A stretch of DNA of 64,000 bases. Origin: Companilactobacillus allii (GTDB lineage: Bacteria > Bacillota > Bacilli > Lactobacillales > Lactobacillaceae). The stretch lies in the NCBI RefSeq assembly GCF_001971585.1, contig NZ_CP019323.1, positions 734,053 to 798,052 of the forward strand. Direction: 5' to 3'. The position numbers and the translations under genes were made by a program. This document shows, piece by piece, positions 25,057 to 35,697 of the stretch (positions are counted from its first letter, which is position 1; every line of letters starts with the position of its first letter). The notes under the pieces were generated by a model. It ran no database searches and had not been told where the DNA came from. It saw only the letters and a program-made list of their open reading frames with translations.

Positions 25057-27252
25057 ATGGCTAAAAGAAAATTTTTAAAATATACCTCTATTATCTTTTT
25101 TCAATTAATCATTGTATTGACCGCATTTGCTTTGAATACAAAAAATATTCAGGCGGAAGAGACGCCATCATATTTGACAGAGATTCCACCTGGTATGGAT
25201 TATAATCAAGTTAAAAGTAAAATCTTTGTTACTGATACTGCAAGTAAGACCTTGATCACAGGGGATAAAAATGGGTCAGGTATAAGTAATAACGCTTTCG
25301 GTTCACCGGTGAACGGCGTTTTTCCAGCCTTTATTGATATCGGTGGTACAAATAGTCCACAAGGTACACTTTGGAGTACTGACGATACCTCATTTGACGT
25401 AACGAAAAGCCATACAATTTCTATGTGGACATATTTCAATACCGAACCAATAGATGGAGGACTTGCATTTGTTCTACAAAATGACCCTCGAGGTGTTCAA
25501 GCCCTTTCGACAGTTACTAGTGACTCTAAGACTGCGCTTGCTCCAGTAGAGACACTTGGTGTTTGGGCGTCTGATCAAAACAACCTGACACATGTGAGTG
25601 GTGCAATTCAAAATAGCTGGGCACTAGAGATGGATACAAGTCTGAATAATAGTGGCTTGGTAAACGATTCTTTTGATGATGGATTGTCTACAACTGGTAA
25701 TATGCACATAGCAGCTGGATATCCTGGTATGGAGTCTAGTTACACACCGTTATCAAATGGTGCATATAAGCTAAATCATACAGATCCAGACTATCATCTG
25801 GTTAGTGGTGAAGGATCCGGATATTTCTGGCATCACTTGGAGATTACATTTAATCCAAATGGTGACGGGACTGCAAATGTAACTTATAAGTTCAATGATA
25901 AGAATCTTGATGGATCGAAGAATACTAATACTGGCACCGAAACAGCCACTAATCCTATTGCTTCATCAAATACGTTCAAGATCGATTTGAGTAACTTTAA
26001 TCTTAAAGATGGTCAAAAATTACGCTGGGGTCTTGTTGGTAGAGGGACTTCAAAGTCAATATCAACATTGGAATCCGTTGATACACTTGTTGATGCTGGT
26101 ATTACAACAGATACTATTGATACCACTCAAGATAAGACTCTAAGTGGTAGTAATGACTATGTTAATGCCGGTGATAACATGACGTTAAGATATAATTTGA
26201 AATATAAGTCTGGTAAAGTTAATTGGGCTAATATATATTCTAAAATCAAAATTCCAGCCAACTTAACGGTTACTGGAGGAATCATTAATTATAGTAATGG
26301 AACTAGCGAATCACTTAATGCTAGTGAAGTAAGTAATGGAACTTTGGCGCACCAATTATCTCAATCATTGAATAGCTCAAATGACACCGCAACAGTTGAC
26401 GTGTATGCCACAACTCCATCCCTTGTCACTAAAGATACCAAGGTCAATGGAGAAGTCGCCGCATTCTTTGGTGATACTTATGCTGGAAATGTAACGACTC
26501 AGGACTTTACAATAAGGAATAATGTTACAAAAGATTTGAATATTTCTAGCACCAGTCCAACGTCAACTTCGATTAAGAAGTCAGATTCCGCAACTATAAA
26601 TGGAAATTTGAAGTACGGTAATGGAAGTGACTTTGATAGCTATGGTGTTGACTTGTATGTGAATATTGACGGTAAGGATCAAGACACAACCCAAATCACA
26701 CCAGATACTGACAAGTCAGAGTTAAACTTCAGTGAAGTATTGTCTGGGACAACACTTGGTGTCGGTACTCATACGGTCAAGATATATGCGAAGGATTCTT
26801 ATGGTAATACGTCACAAACACTGACCTTCACGATAACGGTAGAAGATAAATACGCCAATGTGGCTGCTGCTGACGATCTCAAATTCCAAAACATGACTAG
26901 TAACTATGTCGGAATAGTTAAACGTGATGGTGATTGGAATATTAAGGTAACAACAGCTAACTCACCTTGGGAATTGACAGCAACCGCAAAGAAATTAGTT
27001 GGTAGTGACGGTGATGACTTCGATGGATCGATCATCTACAAAAATGGTAGTTCTATACAAAGTATGCAAGATCAAATCGTGAGAATTGGTGGATCGACAG
27101 AAGCTCAAACTGGAACTATTGATATCGGTAAAGAATATTGGAAAGACAGTAATGATGGAGTTCTCTTGCAGTCAAATGCAGGAGATAAAAAAAGTCCAAA
27201 GTACACAGGTGTTATTACATGGACGTTAACAGATGATCTTGAAAATGATTAG
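25057..27252 (+). CDS. lectin-like WxL-domain cell-surface protein
   Basis: Secreted protein of 731 residues. Signal peptide to about residue 34 (cleavage after IQA). An L-type lectin-like domain follows (about 40-345: SHTISMWTYF, GGLAFVLQND, NSWALEMDTS, HHLEITFNPNGDG), then repeated beta-sandwich segments (about 350-590). The C-terminal region has both WxL motifs, SPWELTATA and YTGVITWTLTD, which bind peptidoglycan in this family. WxL proteins usually sit in clusters with DUF916 partners; none is seen here. GGGGGG lies seven bases before ATG 25057; ATG 25054 is also possible. Ligand unknown. Confidence 0.82.
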   Translation: MAKRKFLKYTSIIFFQLIIVLTAFALNTKNIQAEETPSYLTEIPPGMDYNQVKSKIFVTDTASKTLITGDKNGSGISNNAFGSPVNGVFPAFIDIGGTNSPQGTLWSTDDTSFDVTKSHTISMWTYFNTEPIDGGLAFVLQNDPRGVQALSTVTSDSKTALAPVETLGVWASDQNNLTHVSGAIQNSWALEMDTSLNNSGLVNDSFDDGLSTTGNMHIAAGYPGMESSYTPLSNGAYKLNHTDPDYHLVSGEGSGYFWHHLEITFNPNGDGTANVTYKFNDKNLDGSKNTNTGTETATNPIASSNTFKIDLSNFNLKDGQKLRWGLVGRGTSKSISTLESVDTLVDAGITTDTIDTTQDKTLSGSNDYVNAGDNMTLRYNLKYKSGKVNWANIYSKIKIPANLTVTGGIINYSNGTSESLNASEVSNGTLAHQLSQSLNSSNDTATVDVYATTPSLVTKDTKVNGEVAAFFGDTYAGNVTTQDFTIRNNVTKDLNISSTSPTSTSIKKSDSATINGNLKYGNGSDFDSYGVDLYVNIDGKDQDTTQITPDTDKSELNFSEVLSGTTLGVGTHTVKIYAKDSYGNTSQTLTFTITVEDKYANVAAADDLKFQNMTSNYVGIVKRDGDWNIKVTTANSPWELTATAKKLVGSDGDDFDGSIIYKNGSSIQSMQDQIVRIGGSTEAQTGTIDIGKEYWKDSNDGVLLQSNAGDKKSPKYTGVITWTLTDDLEND

Positions 27253-27260
27253 ATCATAAA

Positions 27261-27295
27261 GGACTCTTGACCGTAATGGTTGGGAGTCTTTTTTT
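27261..27295 (+). terminator. terminator after the WxL gene
   Basis: GGACTCTTGACC, loop, GGTTGGGAGTCT then seven T. Confidence 0.75.
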
Positions 27296-27617
27296 GTGCT
27301 CATAATAATTGGTATAGTCAATCTATTTGAAATAAATTGAGTTTTTGTGATTTTTTTAACTTTTATAAGATGTCTAAGCCAAATCATCCTTTGAAATGTG
27401 CAGTTAGTAATATTGATTGACGATTCGTATGTGAAAACTATATCAAGCCTTGTTATATCAGTGTATAATCTGTGATGAAAGCTACTTTGAATAGTGGGAT
27501 ATCTTTTCGTCATAGAATAGATTAAACGCACGTAAGATTTTTTAGACTTGAGATTTAAAGATGACCAAAAGAGATATTGTTTAACTTTTCACTATTCTTT
27601 GAGAGGAAGTGATTTAG
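27296..27617. other. leader region of the glycogen operon
   Basis: No gene is visible in these 322 bp. TATAAT at 27464-27469 is the best -10 candidate; the matching -35 (TATCAA at 27441) is weak. TGAAAGCTACTTTGA at 27476 resembles a CcpA site only loosely. The remainder is AT-rich, with GAGAGGAAG before glgB at 27601. Confidence 0.4.
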
Positions 27618-29501
27618 TTGGTATTGGAAGAAACGATTGCTGATCAAGGTTACTTATTTAACACTGGTCAGTCTTTTGAAAGCTTCGGATTCTTAGGTTG
27701 TCATGTTCAAGCTGACAACAAAACCGCGTTCAATGTTTGGGCACCAAACGCAAGAATCGTTTCAGTTGTAGGTGATTTTAACGACTGGAGAGATTCTGAA
27801 CTAACTAAAGTTGGGACCACTGGTATTTGGCACGGTGATTTTGATGGTGTAAATTCTGGAGATTTGTATAAGTTTGCGATTACTGGACCTGACGGTAAAA
27901 GAAACTTGAAGATTGATCCTTATGCAACACAATTCGAAAAGAAACCTGGTGATGCAGCACTTGTTCCAGCCATTAGTAAACATAAGTGGCACGATGGACT
28001 TTGGCTAGGTAGAAGAAAGCGCAGCAACCCAGATTGTCGGCCATTGAACATCTATGAAGTCCACTTGGGTTCGTGGAAGCGACATGTCGACGATACTTAT
28101 TACACATACTCAGAGATGGCGGATGAATTGATTCCTTATGTTAAGAAGATGGGCTATTCACACATTGAGCTGATGCCGATAATGGAGCATTTACTTGATG
28201 CTTCTTGGGGGTATCAACAATTGGGCTACTTTGCTGCAACGAGTCGCTTCGGCACTCTTGATGACTTCTTGGATTTTGTTGATAAGTGTCATTTGGCAAA
28301 TATCGGCGTGATAGTCGACTGGGTACCAGGACATTTCATCAGGAATTACGATGCGCTGTACAAGTACGATGGCACGCCAACTTTTGAATATCAGGATGAA
28401 AATCGTGCTAACAATAGTCGTTGGGGTGCTTGGAACTTTGATCTGGGTAAGTCTCAAGTGCACAGCTTCTTGATCTCCAGTGCTATGTATTGGCTAGGTA
28501 AGTGCCACATAGATGGTCTGAGAGTCGATGCTGTTTCTAACATGTTGTACTTAGATTATGACGAAGGTAAAGAAGGACAAACCAACAAGCTTGGTGATAA
28601 TCGTAATCTTGAAGGTATTGAGTTCTTGCAATTATTGAACACGGTGATACATAAAAAATATCCCAATGCATTGATGATTGCTGAAGAATCGTCAGCGTAT
28701 GCAGGGGTAACTGATCCAGTTGAAAAGAATGGCTTGGGATTTGACTATAAGTGGAATCTTGGCTGGATGCACGATACTTTAGAATTCTTCGAAATGGACC
28801 CGTTATATCGTAGTGATCATTTCAACTTATTAACATTTGCCTTTGTATATATGAATAATGAGAAATTCATCCTGCCATTTTCACATGATGAAGTGGTCCA
28901 CGGTAAGAAGTCCTTGATGCACAAGATGCCAGGAGATAGATATAATCAGTTCGCCAATCTACGTACGATGATGACTTATCTAATGACTTTTCCAGGTAAG
29001 AAGTTGACCTTTATGGGATCTGAATGGGGGCAATTTCTTGAGTGGCGTGATTGGAGTCAGCTTGAATGGGTCGATTTAGATGATCCGATGAATCAAAAAA
29101 TGCAACAATTCACTAAAAAGTTGAATCAAATTTATCACGATCAAAGGTCAATGTGGGAACAAGATTATGTTATTGAAGGATTGAACTATACGAATACTGA
29201 CGATGCTAAGAATTCGACTATGGGATTTATACGTCAGGGGAAAAGTAAGCGTCAATTTACTATTGCGGCATTCAACTTTGTGCCAGTGGAACGGAAGAAT
29301 TATCGTATTGGGGTTCCTTTTACAGGTGAGTATGAATTACTTTTGAATACCGAAGATGAGTCTTTGGGTGGTACTTGGACAAGATTACAGACTCATTTCT
29401 TAGCTGACAAAACACCTTATAAAGGTCAACCAGCGAGTTTCACAGTCACTCTCCCAGCAATGGGAGCATTATTGATCAAACCTATCAAAAGTAGAGGGTG
29501 A
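27618..29501 (+). CDS. glgB: 1,4-alpha-glucan branching enzyme
   Basis: GH13 branching enzyme of 627 residues. An N-terminal CBM48 domain ([20 protein letters not shown]) precedes the barrel, with catalytic Asp in [10 protein letters not shown], Glu in IAEESSA and the transition-state Asp in [16 protein letters not shown] start eight bases after GAGAGGAAG. First of glgB-glgC-glgD-glgA-glgP-amylase; overlapping or close genes show one operon for glycogen turnover. Confidence 0.95.
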   Translation: MVLEETIADQGYLFNTGQSFESFGFLGCHVQADNKTAFNVWAPNARIVSVVGDFNDWRDSELTKVGTTGIWHGDFDGVNSGDLYKFAITGPDGKRNLKIDPYATQFEKKPGDAALVPAISKHKWHDGLWLGRRKRSNPDCRPLNIYEVHLGSWKRHVDDTYYTYSEMADELIPYVKKMGYSHIELMPIMEHLLDASWGYQQLGYFAATSRFGTLDDFLDFVDKCHLANIGVIVDWVPGHFIRNYDALYKYDGTPTFEYQDENRANNSRWGAWNFDLGKSQVHSFLISSAMYWLGKCHIDGLRVDAVSNMLYLDYDEGKEGQTNKLGDNRNLEGIEFLQLLNTVIHKKYPNALMIAEESSAYAGVTDPVEKNGLGFDYKWNLGWMHDTLEFFEMDPLYRSDHFNLLTFAFVYMNNEKFILPFSHDEVVHGKKSLMHKMPGDRYNQFANLRTMMTYLMTFPGKKLTFMGSEWGQFLEWRDWSQLEWVDLDDPMNQKMQQFTKKLNQIYHDQRSMWEQDYVIEGLNYTNTDDAKNSTMGFIRQGKSKRQFTIAAFNFVPVERKNYRIGVPFTGEYELLLNTEDESLGGTWTRLQTHFLADKTPYKGQPASFTVTLPAMGALLIKPIKSRG

Positions 29502-29506
29502 GTCAA

Positions 29507-30652
29507 ATGGACGAAAACAATGAAATGTTAGCTATTATTCTGGCTGGTGGACAAGGGAGTCGTTTAGGTAAGTTAACCAAATCTACGGCTAAACCTGCGA
29601 TTCCATTCGGTGGAAGATATCGGATCATCGATTTTACATTGAGCAATTGTGCTAATTCTGGCGTGGATACTGTCGGCGTTATAACGCAGTATCAACCACT
29701 GGAATTGAACGCTCATATCGGTAATGGATCCAGTTGGGGATTGGATGATCAAAATGGCGGAGTCACGGTGCTACAGCCTTTTTCTTCTACAGAAGGTGAG
29801 AAGTTCTTCGAAGGAACTGCACATGCCATTTATCAAAATATTGAATATATTGATCAACAAAATCCAGAGTATCTGCTAGTTCTATCAGGAGATCATATCT
29901 ACAAGATGGATTACAGCAAAATGTTGGCCTATCACAAGGCCAAAAAGGCGTCGTTAACTGTGGGTGTGATCTCAGTTACTAATGAAGAGGCCAAGCGCTT
30001 TGGAATAATGAACACAGACGAAACAGATCGTATTATTGAGTTTGAAGAAAAGCCTGAACATCCCAAGAGTACCAATGCTTCAATGGGTATTTATATCTTC
30101 AATTGGGCAACGTTGAGGAATTACTTAACTACTAGTTTCAGTACAAATAAAACCTTGGAGGACTTTGGTAAGAATGTCATCCCAATGTATCTTGCTAATA
30201 ATGAGTCTGCGTACGCCTATTCATTTGAAGGTTATTGGCGTGATGTTGGGACTATTCACAGTCTTTGGCAAGCCAATATGGAATTTTTGTCACCACACAA
30301 TAGTTTGAACATTGGTGATCATAACTGGCGCATTCACTCCAAGGCACAAGTATTACCGCCGATGTTTCTAACGAGTACTAGCAATGTCAACAATTCAATG
30401 ATCGTTGATAGTTGCTATGTTTCAGGTGAAGTCGATCATTCGATCCTTTCACAACGTGTATCAGTTGGTGCCGGTAGTAAGGTCATTGACAGTATGTTGA
30501 TGCCTGGGGCAACGGTTGGTAAGAACGCTGTAGTCGATCATGCACTGGTCGGTGAAGAGGCAGTTATTGGAGATGGCGCAGTCGTTAAAGGAACCAGCGA
30601 AGATATTGCAGTTGTAGGATATGGCGAAGTTCTGGGGGTTAAAAAATCATGA
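29507..30652 (+). CDS. glgC: glucose-1-phosphate adenylyltransferase, catalytic subunit
   Basis: The 381-residue enzyme makes ADP-glucose from ATP and glucose 1-phosphate. It has the nucleotide-binding motif [36 protein letters not shown] and the left-handed beta-helix C-terminus. AGAGGG precedes ATG 29507 by eight bases; an overlapping GTG at 29498 is the alternative. It ends 4 bases inside glgD. Confidence 0.93.
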   Translation: MDENNEMLAIILAGGQGSRLGKLTKSTAKPAIPFGGRYRIIDFTLSNCANSGVDTVGVITQYQPLELNAHIGNGSSWGLDDQNGGVTVLQPFSSTEGEKFFEGTAHAIYQNIEYIDQQNPEYLLVLSGDHIYKMDYSKMLAYHKAKKASLTVGVISVTNEEAKRFGIMNTDETDRIIEFEEKPEHPKSTNASMGIYIFNWATLRNYLTTSFSTNKTLEDFGKNVIPMYLANNESAYAYSFEGYWRDVGTIHSLWQANMEFLSPHNSLNIGDHNWRIHSKAQVLPPMFLTSTSNVNNSMIVDSCYVSGEVDHSILSQRVSVGAGSKVIDSMLMPGATVGKNAVVDHALVGEEAVIGDGAVVKGTSEDIAVVGYGEVLGVKKS

Positions 30653-31821
30653 AACATAATACTGTGAGTGCAATTATAAATTTGGTCGAACCATGGGAAG
30701 AATTGAAATCTTTAACAGAGAATCGTCCCGTGGGAACCTTGCCATTTGGTGGTCGCTATCGTCTAATAGATTTCCCTTTATCCAGTATTGCTAATGCTGG
30801 AATTAGGAACGTAATGATAACGTCACCACGTTCAGGTCGTTCAGTCGCTGATCATTTGCGCAGTGGTAATGACTGGAACTTGGATACTATTCGTGGTGGA
30901 TTATTCAATTTTCCATACAATGATTTATCACTAGTTTCACCTGAGAAAAAAGAAGCTTTGATACATCATTATTATGACAACACGATTCTCTTTTTAAAAC
31001 GTAGTAATAGTGAATATTCGGTCGTTATGGGAACACGCAATATCTGTAATATCGACCTTGCTGCCTTACTTCGTTATCACAAAGAACGCGACAATCCAGT
31101 CACCACTGTATATAAGAGTGTGGATGCCAAAAGTGTCGATCCTGACACCAAGGTATTACAGGTGACTGATAATGGGATGGCGACAGCAGTTGTTGCAGCT
31201 TCAAATACTAATGTGTCACCAAATGAAGATGGCAAACTTGCTAAGAGTTTGAACATTTACTTGATGAGTACGGTCGATCTTATTGATATCTTAAATGAAG
31301 CCAATATGCGTGGAGAGCTGATCAGTTTGGAGCGTTTGATGTTGCGAGCAGTCATCCAACATAACGCTAACGCTTTTGAATATACAGGATTTTATGCCAA
31401 CATTCATGACATCGGTAGTTACTATGATGCTAGCATGTCGATTCTCGGGGAAGATAATTTCAGAGCACTATTTTACAGTCAACGCCGTATCTACACGAAG
31501 GTCAAAAATGAAATCCCGACATTTTTTGCGAAGAGTTCGCAGGTCAAAGGGAGTTTGTGTGGTACAGGTGGATATATTGAAGGTCAGATCAAACATTCGG
31601 TCATTTTCCGTAACGTCCTTATCAATCGTAATTCAAAGATCACCAATTCAGTTATTATGCAGGGAACACGGATAGGGGCTGGCACAACTATAGAAAATGT
31701 CATTATAGATAAAAATGTCGTTGTAGGTCCCAATTTACAGCTGAAAGGAACTCCGGAGAATCCCCTAGTTATTGGTAAAGGGAAACGGATATTTCGGCAA
31801 ACGGAGGTAGAAAATGTCTAA
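30649..31821 (+). CDS. glgD: glucose-1-phosphate adenylyltransferase, GlgD regulatory subunit
   Basis: A GlgC paralogue of 390 residues. The pyrophosphorylase loop is degenerate ([26 protein letters not shown] in place of the GGxGxRL motif), typical of GlgD, which is inactive alone and activates GlgC in Firmicutes. The C-terminus keeps the beta-helix hexapeptide pattern. Coupled to glgC by ATGA and to glgA by an 8-base overlap. Confidence 0.93.
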   Translation: MKHNTVSAIINLVEPWEELKSLTENRPVGTLPFGGRYRLIDFPLSSIANAGIRNVMITSPRSGRSVADHLRSGNDWNLDTIRGGLFNFPYNDLSLVSPEKKEALIHHYYDNTILFLKRSNSEYSVVMGTRNICNIDLAALLRYHKERDNPVTTVYKSVDAKSVDPDTKVLQVTDNGMATAVVAASNTNVSPNEDGKLAKSLNIYLMSTVDLIDILNEANMRGELISLERLMLRAVIQHNANAFEYTGFYANIHDIGSYYDASMSILGEDNFRALFYSQRRIYTKVKNEIPTFFAKSSQVKGSLCGTGGYIEGQIKHSVIFRNVLINRNSKITNSVIMQGTRIGAGTTIENVIIDKNVVVGPNLQLKGTPENPLVIGKGKRIFRQTEVENV

Positions 31822-33253
31822 GGTTTTATTTGCTGCAGCAGAAGCAGCTCCATTTTATAAGACAGGTGGATTAGGAGATGTAGCCTTTTCACTACCAAAA
31901 GCATTGAATGAAGATATAGATGAATTACGAGTGGTTATCCCTTATTATGAAAAGTTATTTCCAGCCAAATATAAGAAGCTTGTGAAAGACTGGATGTATT
32001 TTCAAGTTCAAGTTGGGAACAAACCGAAGTATTGTGGTATCAAAACACTGGAATTGAATGGATTAAAATACTATTTGATCGATAACGAAGAATATTTCGG
32101 CCGTGATAACTTATATGGATATTGGGATGATGGTGAGCGTTTTGCCTTCTTCCAGCTGGCTATTTGTGAAATGATGGAAAAGATCGACTTCATACCTGAC
32201 GTATTGCATCTTAATGATTGGCACACTGCATTTATACCTGTGTTATTGAAAGATAAGTATAGTTGGATCCAGTCATATGCACATATCAAAACAGTTCTGA
32301 CCATTCACAACATTCAATTCCAGGGTGTCTATGATCCTATAGTTCTAGGCAGTTTGTTTGGGATCGGAACTAGGACTTTTGATGAAGGCAGTATTGAATT
32401 CTTTGGTAATATCAACTTCATGAAAGGAGGCATAACTTTTGCTGATGCCGTTACAACGGTGTCTCCAAGGTATGCTTCTGAAATACAAACACCAGAGTTT
32501 GGTGAACATCTCGAAGGCATTTTGCAGGATAATTCATACAAATTACAAGGGATCGTCAATGGAATCGATATGTCTGTTTATGATCCAGCCACTGATCCAT
32601 CGATCCCGTATCACTTCGATGCAATAGATACGACCAATAAAATCAAAGATAAACATGCCTTACAAAAGATGGTCAGATTACCAGAAAAAGATGTGCCAAT
32701 TTTTGCGGTCGTGTCTAGATTGACTCGTCAAAAAGGGATGGATCTGTTATTAAGTGCGTTGAATGACTTTTTGAAATCACGAGATGTGCAAGTTATCATT
32801 TTGGGTACTGGTGACAAGGACTTGGAAGATGGCTTCTTGGGTTATCAAGATGCATTCCATGAGAAACTTGCTGCAAAGATCCAGTTTGATGTGAAATTGG
32901 CTCAGATGATCTATGCAGGTAGTGACGTGTTCTTAATGCCGTCAGCGTTTGAACCATGTGGATTGTCACAGATGATGGCTATGCGTTATGGCAGTGTACC
33001 ATTAGTACATTCAGTCGGTGGCTTGAGTGACACAGTTACTCCGTATAATAAGTTCACCAAAGTAGGAACTGGATTTGGCTTTGATGATTACCGTTTTGAA
33101 GTGTTAAAAGAAATGATGGATTCAGCGTTTGAGTTGTATCATGATGATCCAAAAGCTTGGGGAAATCTGAGAAGTCAGGGCATGGAACAAGACTTTAGCT
33201 GGCACAAGTCGGCTAAGAAATATCGTCAATTGTATCAAGAATTGGCTGACTAA
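31814..33253 (+). CDS. glgA: glycogen synthase (ADP-glucose)
   Basis: GT5 glycosyltransferase of 479 residues. The KTGGLGDV motif near the N-terminus binds ADP-glucose; the C-terminal Rossmann lobe has SRLTRQKGMDLLL and the acceptor/donor region SAFEPCGLSQMMAMRYGSVP. It extends alpha-1,4-glucan chains. It begins inside the glgD end. Confidence 0.95.
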   Translation: MSKVLFAAAEAAPFYKTGGLGDVAFSLPKALNEDIDELRVVIPYYEKLFPAKYKKLVKDWMYFQVQVGNKPKYCGIKTLELNGLKYYLIDNEEYFGRDNLYGYWDDGERFAFFQLAICEMMEKIDFIPDVLHLNDWHTAFIPVLLKDKYSWIQSYAHIKTVLTIHNIQFQGVYDPIVLGSLFGIGTRTFDEGSIEFFGNINFMKGGITFADAVTTVSPRYASEIQTPEFGEHLEGILQDNSYKLQGIVNGIDMSVYDPATDPSIPYHFDAIDTTNKIKDKHALQKMVRLPEKDVPIFAVVSRLTRQKGMDLLLSALNDFLKSRDVQVIILGTGDKDLEDGFLGYQDAFHEKLAAKIQFDVKLAQMIYAGSDVFLMPSAFEPCGLSQMMAMRYGSVPLVHSVGGLSDTVTPYNKFTKVGTGFGFDDYRFEVLKEMMDSAFELYHDDPKAWGNLRSQGMEQDFSWHKSAKKYRQLYQELAD

Positions 33254-33280
33254 ACTGGGTTACTACAGGAGTAAAAAAAC

Positions 33281-35686
33281 ATGAAATTAAAAGAATCTGA
33301 TTTTACAACGGATTTTGTCAATGAGATCAAGGCAATGTACGCTGTAGACTTAAAAGATACGTCAGCTCTAGAGCAGTTTATTGCATTGGGTCAATTACTT
33401 AAGCGTTATAACGCCGACAATTGGACCAATACTTCAAAAGGTTATCGAAAGAACGATTTGAAACAGGTTTATTATTTCTCAATTGAATTCTTACCGGGAA
33501 GGTTACTTCAATCCAATCTCTTGAATCTTGATATTTTGGACACGGTTAGTAGTGGATTGAAAAAGCTCGGCTTGAATTATGAAAAGATCTGCCAAGCTGA
33601 ACCAGATCCAGGACTTGGTAATGGTGGACTGGACAGATTGGCAGCCGGCTATATGGATGCAATGGCAAGTTTGGGTATGGCTGGTAATGGTAATGGTATT
33701 CGCTATCGTTATGGCTTATTCAAGCAAGTGTTTATGAATGGCTATCAAGTGGAGTTGCCTGATGACTGGCTACGTAATGGCAATGTGTGGGAAGTTCGGC
33801 GTGAGAATCGTGCCTGTGTGGTCAGGTTCGGTGGACACGTTTGGCTTCAAGAACAAGCGGACAAAACACTTAGACCAGTATATGATTACACCGACGATGT
33901 CTTAGCTGTACCTTATGATATTGGAATGGTCGGCTACCACAATGGGGTGACGAATACCTTGAGATTATGGTCAGCAGAATTACCACCAAGTGCAGATCAT
34001 ACTTATTATTCACAAAAACAACGTGACAATATCAACGACATCACCAAGGTATTGTATCCAGATGACTCCAGTGATGAAGGCCGCTCTTTGCGCTTGCGAC
34101 AGGAGTATTTCTTCTCATCAGCCGGTATCCAAAGTATCGTCAGACATTACTTCTTGGAGCACAATAATCTGAAGCAATTCGCTCAAAAAGTCGCTGTGCA
34201 CATTAATGACACACATCCAACATTAGTAATTCCCGAATTGATGCGGATACTACTAGATGAATATGATTGTTCATGGGATGTAGCTTGGCAAATAACTACT
34301 GCTACGATGAGTTATACCAATCATACAATTATGCAAGAAGCACTGGAGAGTTGGCCAATTGATATGTTCAAAGGTCTACTTCCCAGAATCTATCAAATAG
34401 TGGAAGAAATAGATCGTCGTTATCGTAATGAAAAGACTCCAATTTTTGGTAGTAAAGTGGTGGATAACACAGCTCCACTCGGTAATGGTCAAGTAAGGAT
34501 GGCTTATTTGGCAGTTATCGGCAGTCACAGTGTCAATGGCGTAGCACCGTTACATACAGAATTGTTGAAGAAGGATGTCTTGGCTGATCTATATCGGATC
34601 TACCCTGAGAAATTCAATAACAAAACCAATGGTATAGCTGATCGTCGCTGGTTAGAATTGGCCAATCGACCATTGACCAAGTTGATCGACCAAAGAATCG
34701 GAATGAATTGGCATGATAATCCTAAGCAACTACAAACACTGACAGCGTTTGAAAATGACACAGAATTCTTGCATCAGTTGGCTGAAGTGAAGTTGACTAA
34801 TAAACAAAGACTTGCGGAATACGTTAAGGAAAATATGAATATCACTCTCAATACCGACGCAATTTTTGATGTCCAAATCAAACGTCTCCATGCATATAAA
34901 CGTCAATTGCTACACGTATTCGAGATCATTCGTGAGTATCAAGATATCAAAGATAACCCTCAAAAGTCAGTCACACCACGGGTACATATCTTCGGCGCTA
35001 AGGCGGCACCAAGCTATCATTATGCCAAGTCAGTTATTAAGGTCATCAATGCTTTGGCAGACTTAGTTAATAATGATCAAGCTATCGGTGATAAGTTAAA
35101 AGTAGTCTTCGTACCAAACTATGGAGTCTCACTAGGAGAATTGATTATTCCAGCTGCTGATGTCAGTGAACAGATCTCTACAGCATCCAAAGAAGCTTCT
35201 GGTACTAGTAATATGAAGTTGATGACCAATGGAGCTCTTTCACTAGCCACATTAGATGGTGCCAATATCGACATTGTGAAAGCAGCTGGTTCTGAGAATG
35301 AGTATACTTTCGGATTAACTTCAGATGAAGTTTATGGTTATTATCATCGTGGTGACTACCAAGCTCAGAAGTTCTTTGACGGTAATCAAGAATTACAACG
35401 TGTGGTTAATGCGTTGATCGATGGGACAATTCCTGAGATATCCACTGAGGGTCGTGAAATATATAATTCACTCTTACAATACAATGATGAATATTTTGTT
35501 ATGGCAGATTATGAAGATTATGTAGCTAAGCAAAAACAAATCTCGTCTGATTTCAATGATGTAAAAACTTGGCAGAAAAAATCATTGGCCAATATCGCTG
35601 CATCAGGTACTTTCTCTGCTGACTATGCAGTGGCTAGATATGCTGAAGATATTTGGCAAGTACCATTTGATCGGATCTTGAAGTAA
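33281..35686 (+). CDS. glgP: glycogen/maltodextrin phosphorylase
   Basis: GT35 phosphorylase of 801 residues. GNGGLDRLAAGYMDA and the pyridoxal-phosphate lysine region EASGTSNMKLMTNGALSLATLDGANI near residue 645 are diagnostic. It releases glucose 1-phosphate from stored glycogen. AGGAG precedes ATG 33281, 27 bp after glgA. Confidence 0.95.
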   Translation: MKLKESDFTTDFVNEIKAMYAVDLKDTSALEQFIALGQLLKRYNADNWTNTSKGYRKNDLKQVYYFSIEFLPGRLLQSNLLNLDILDTVSSGLKKLGLNYEKICQAEPDPGLGNGGLDRLAAGYMDAMASLGMAGNGNGIRYRYGLFKQVFMNGYQVELPDDWLRNGNVWEVRRENRACVVRFGGHVWLQEQADKTLRPVYDYTDDVLAVPYDIGMVGYHNGVTNTLRLWSAELPPSADHTYYSQKQRDNINDITKVLYPDDSSDEGRSLRLRQEYFFSSAGIQSIVRHYFLEHNNLKQFAQKVAVHINDTHPTLVIPELMRILLDEYDCSWDVAWQITTATMSYTNHTIMQEALESWPIDMFKGLLPRIYQIVEEIDRRYRNEKTPIFGSKVVDNTAPLGNGQVRMAYLAVIGSHSVNGVAPLHTELLKKDVLADLYRIYPEKFNNKTNGIADRRWLELANRPLTKLIDQRIGMNWHDNPKQLQTLTAFENDTEFLHQLAEVKLTNKQRLAEYVKENMNITLNTDAIFDVQIKRLHAYKRQLLHVFEIIREYQDIKDNPQKSVTPRVHIFGAKAAPSYHYAKSVIKVINALADLVNNDQAIGDKLKVVFVPNYGVSLGELIIPAADVSEQISTASKEASGTSNMKLMTNGALSLATLDGANIDIVKAAGSENEYTFGLTSDEVYGYYHRGDYQAQKFFDGNQELQRVVNALIDGTIPEISTEGREIYNSLLQYNDEYFVMADYEDYVAKQKQISSDFNDVKTWQKKSLANIAASGTFSADYAVARYAEDIWQVPFDRILK

Positions 35687-35697
35687 GAGGTGTCATT

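Noticed and set aside
27253-27617. Small gene in the glgB leader (minus-strand frame 27226-27531)
   Set aside because: It overlaps the WxL terminator, has no ribosome site and no recognisable sequence.
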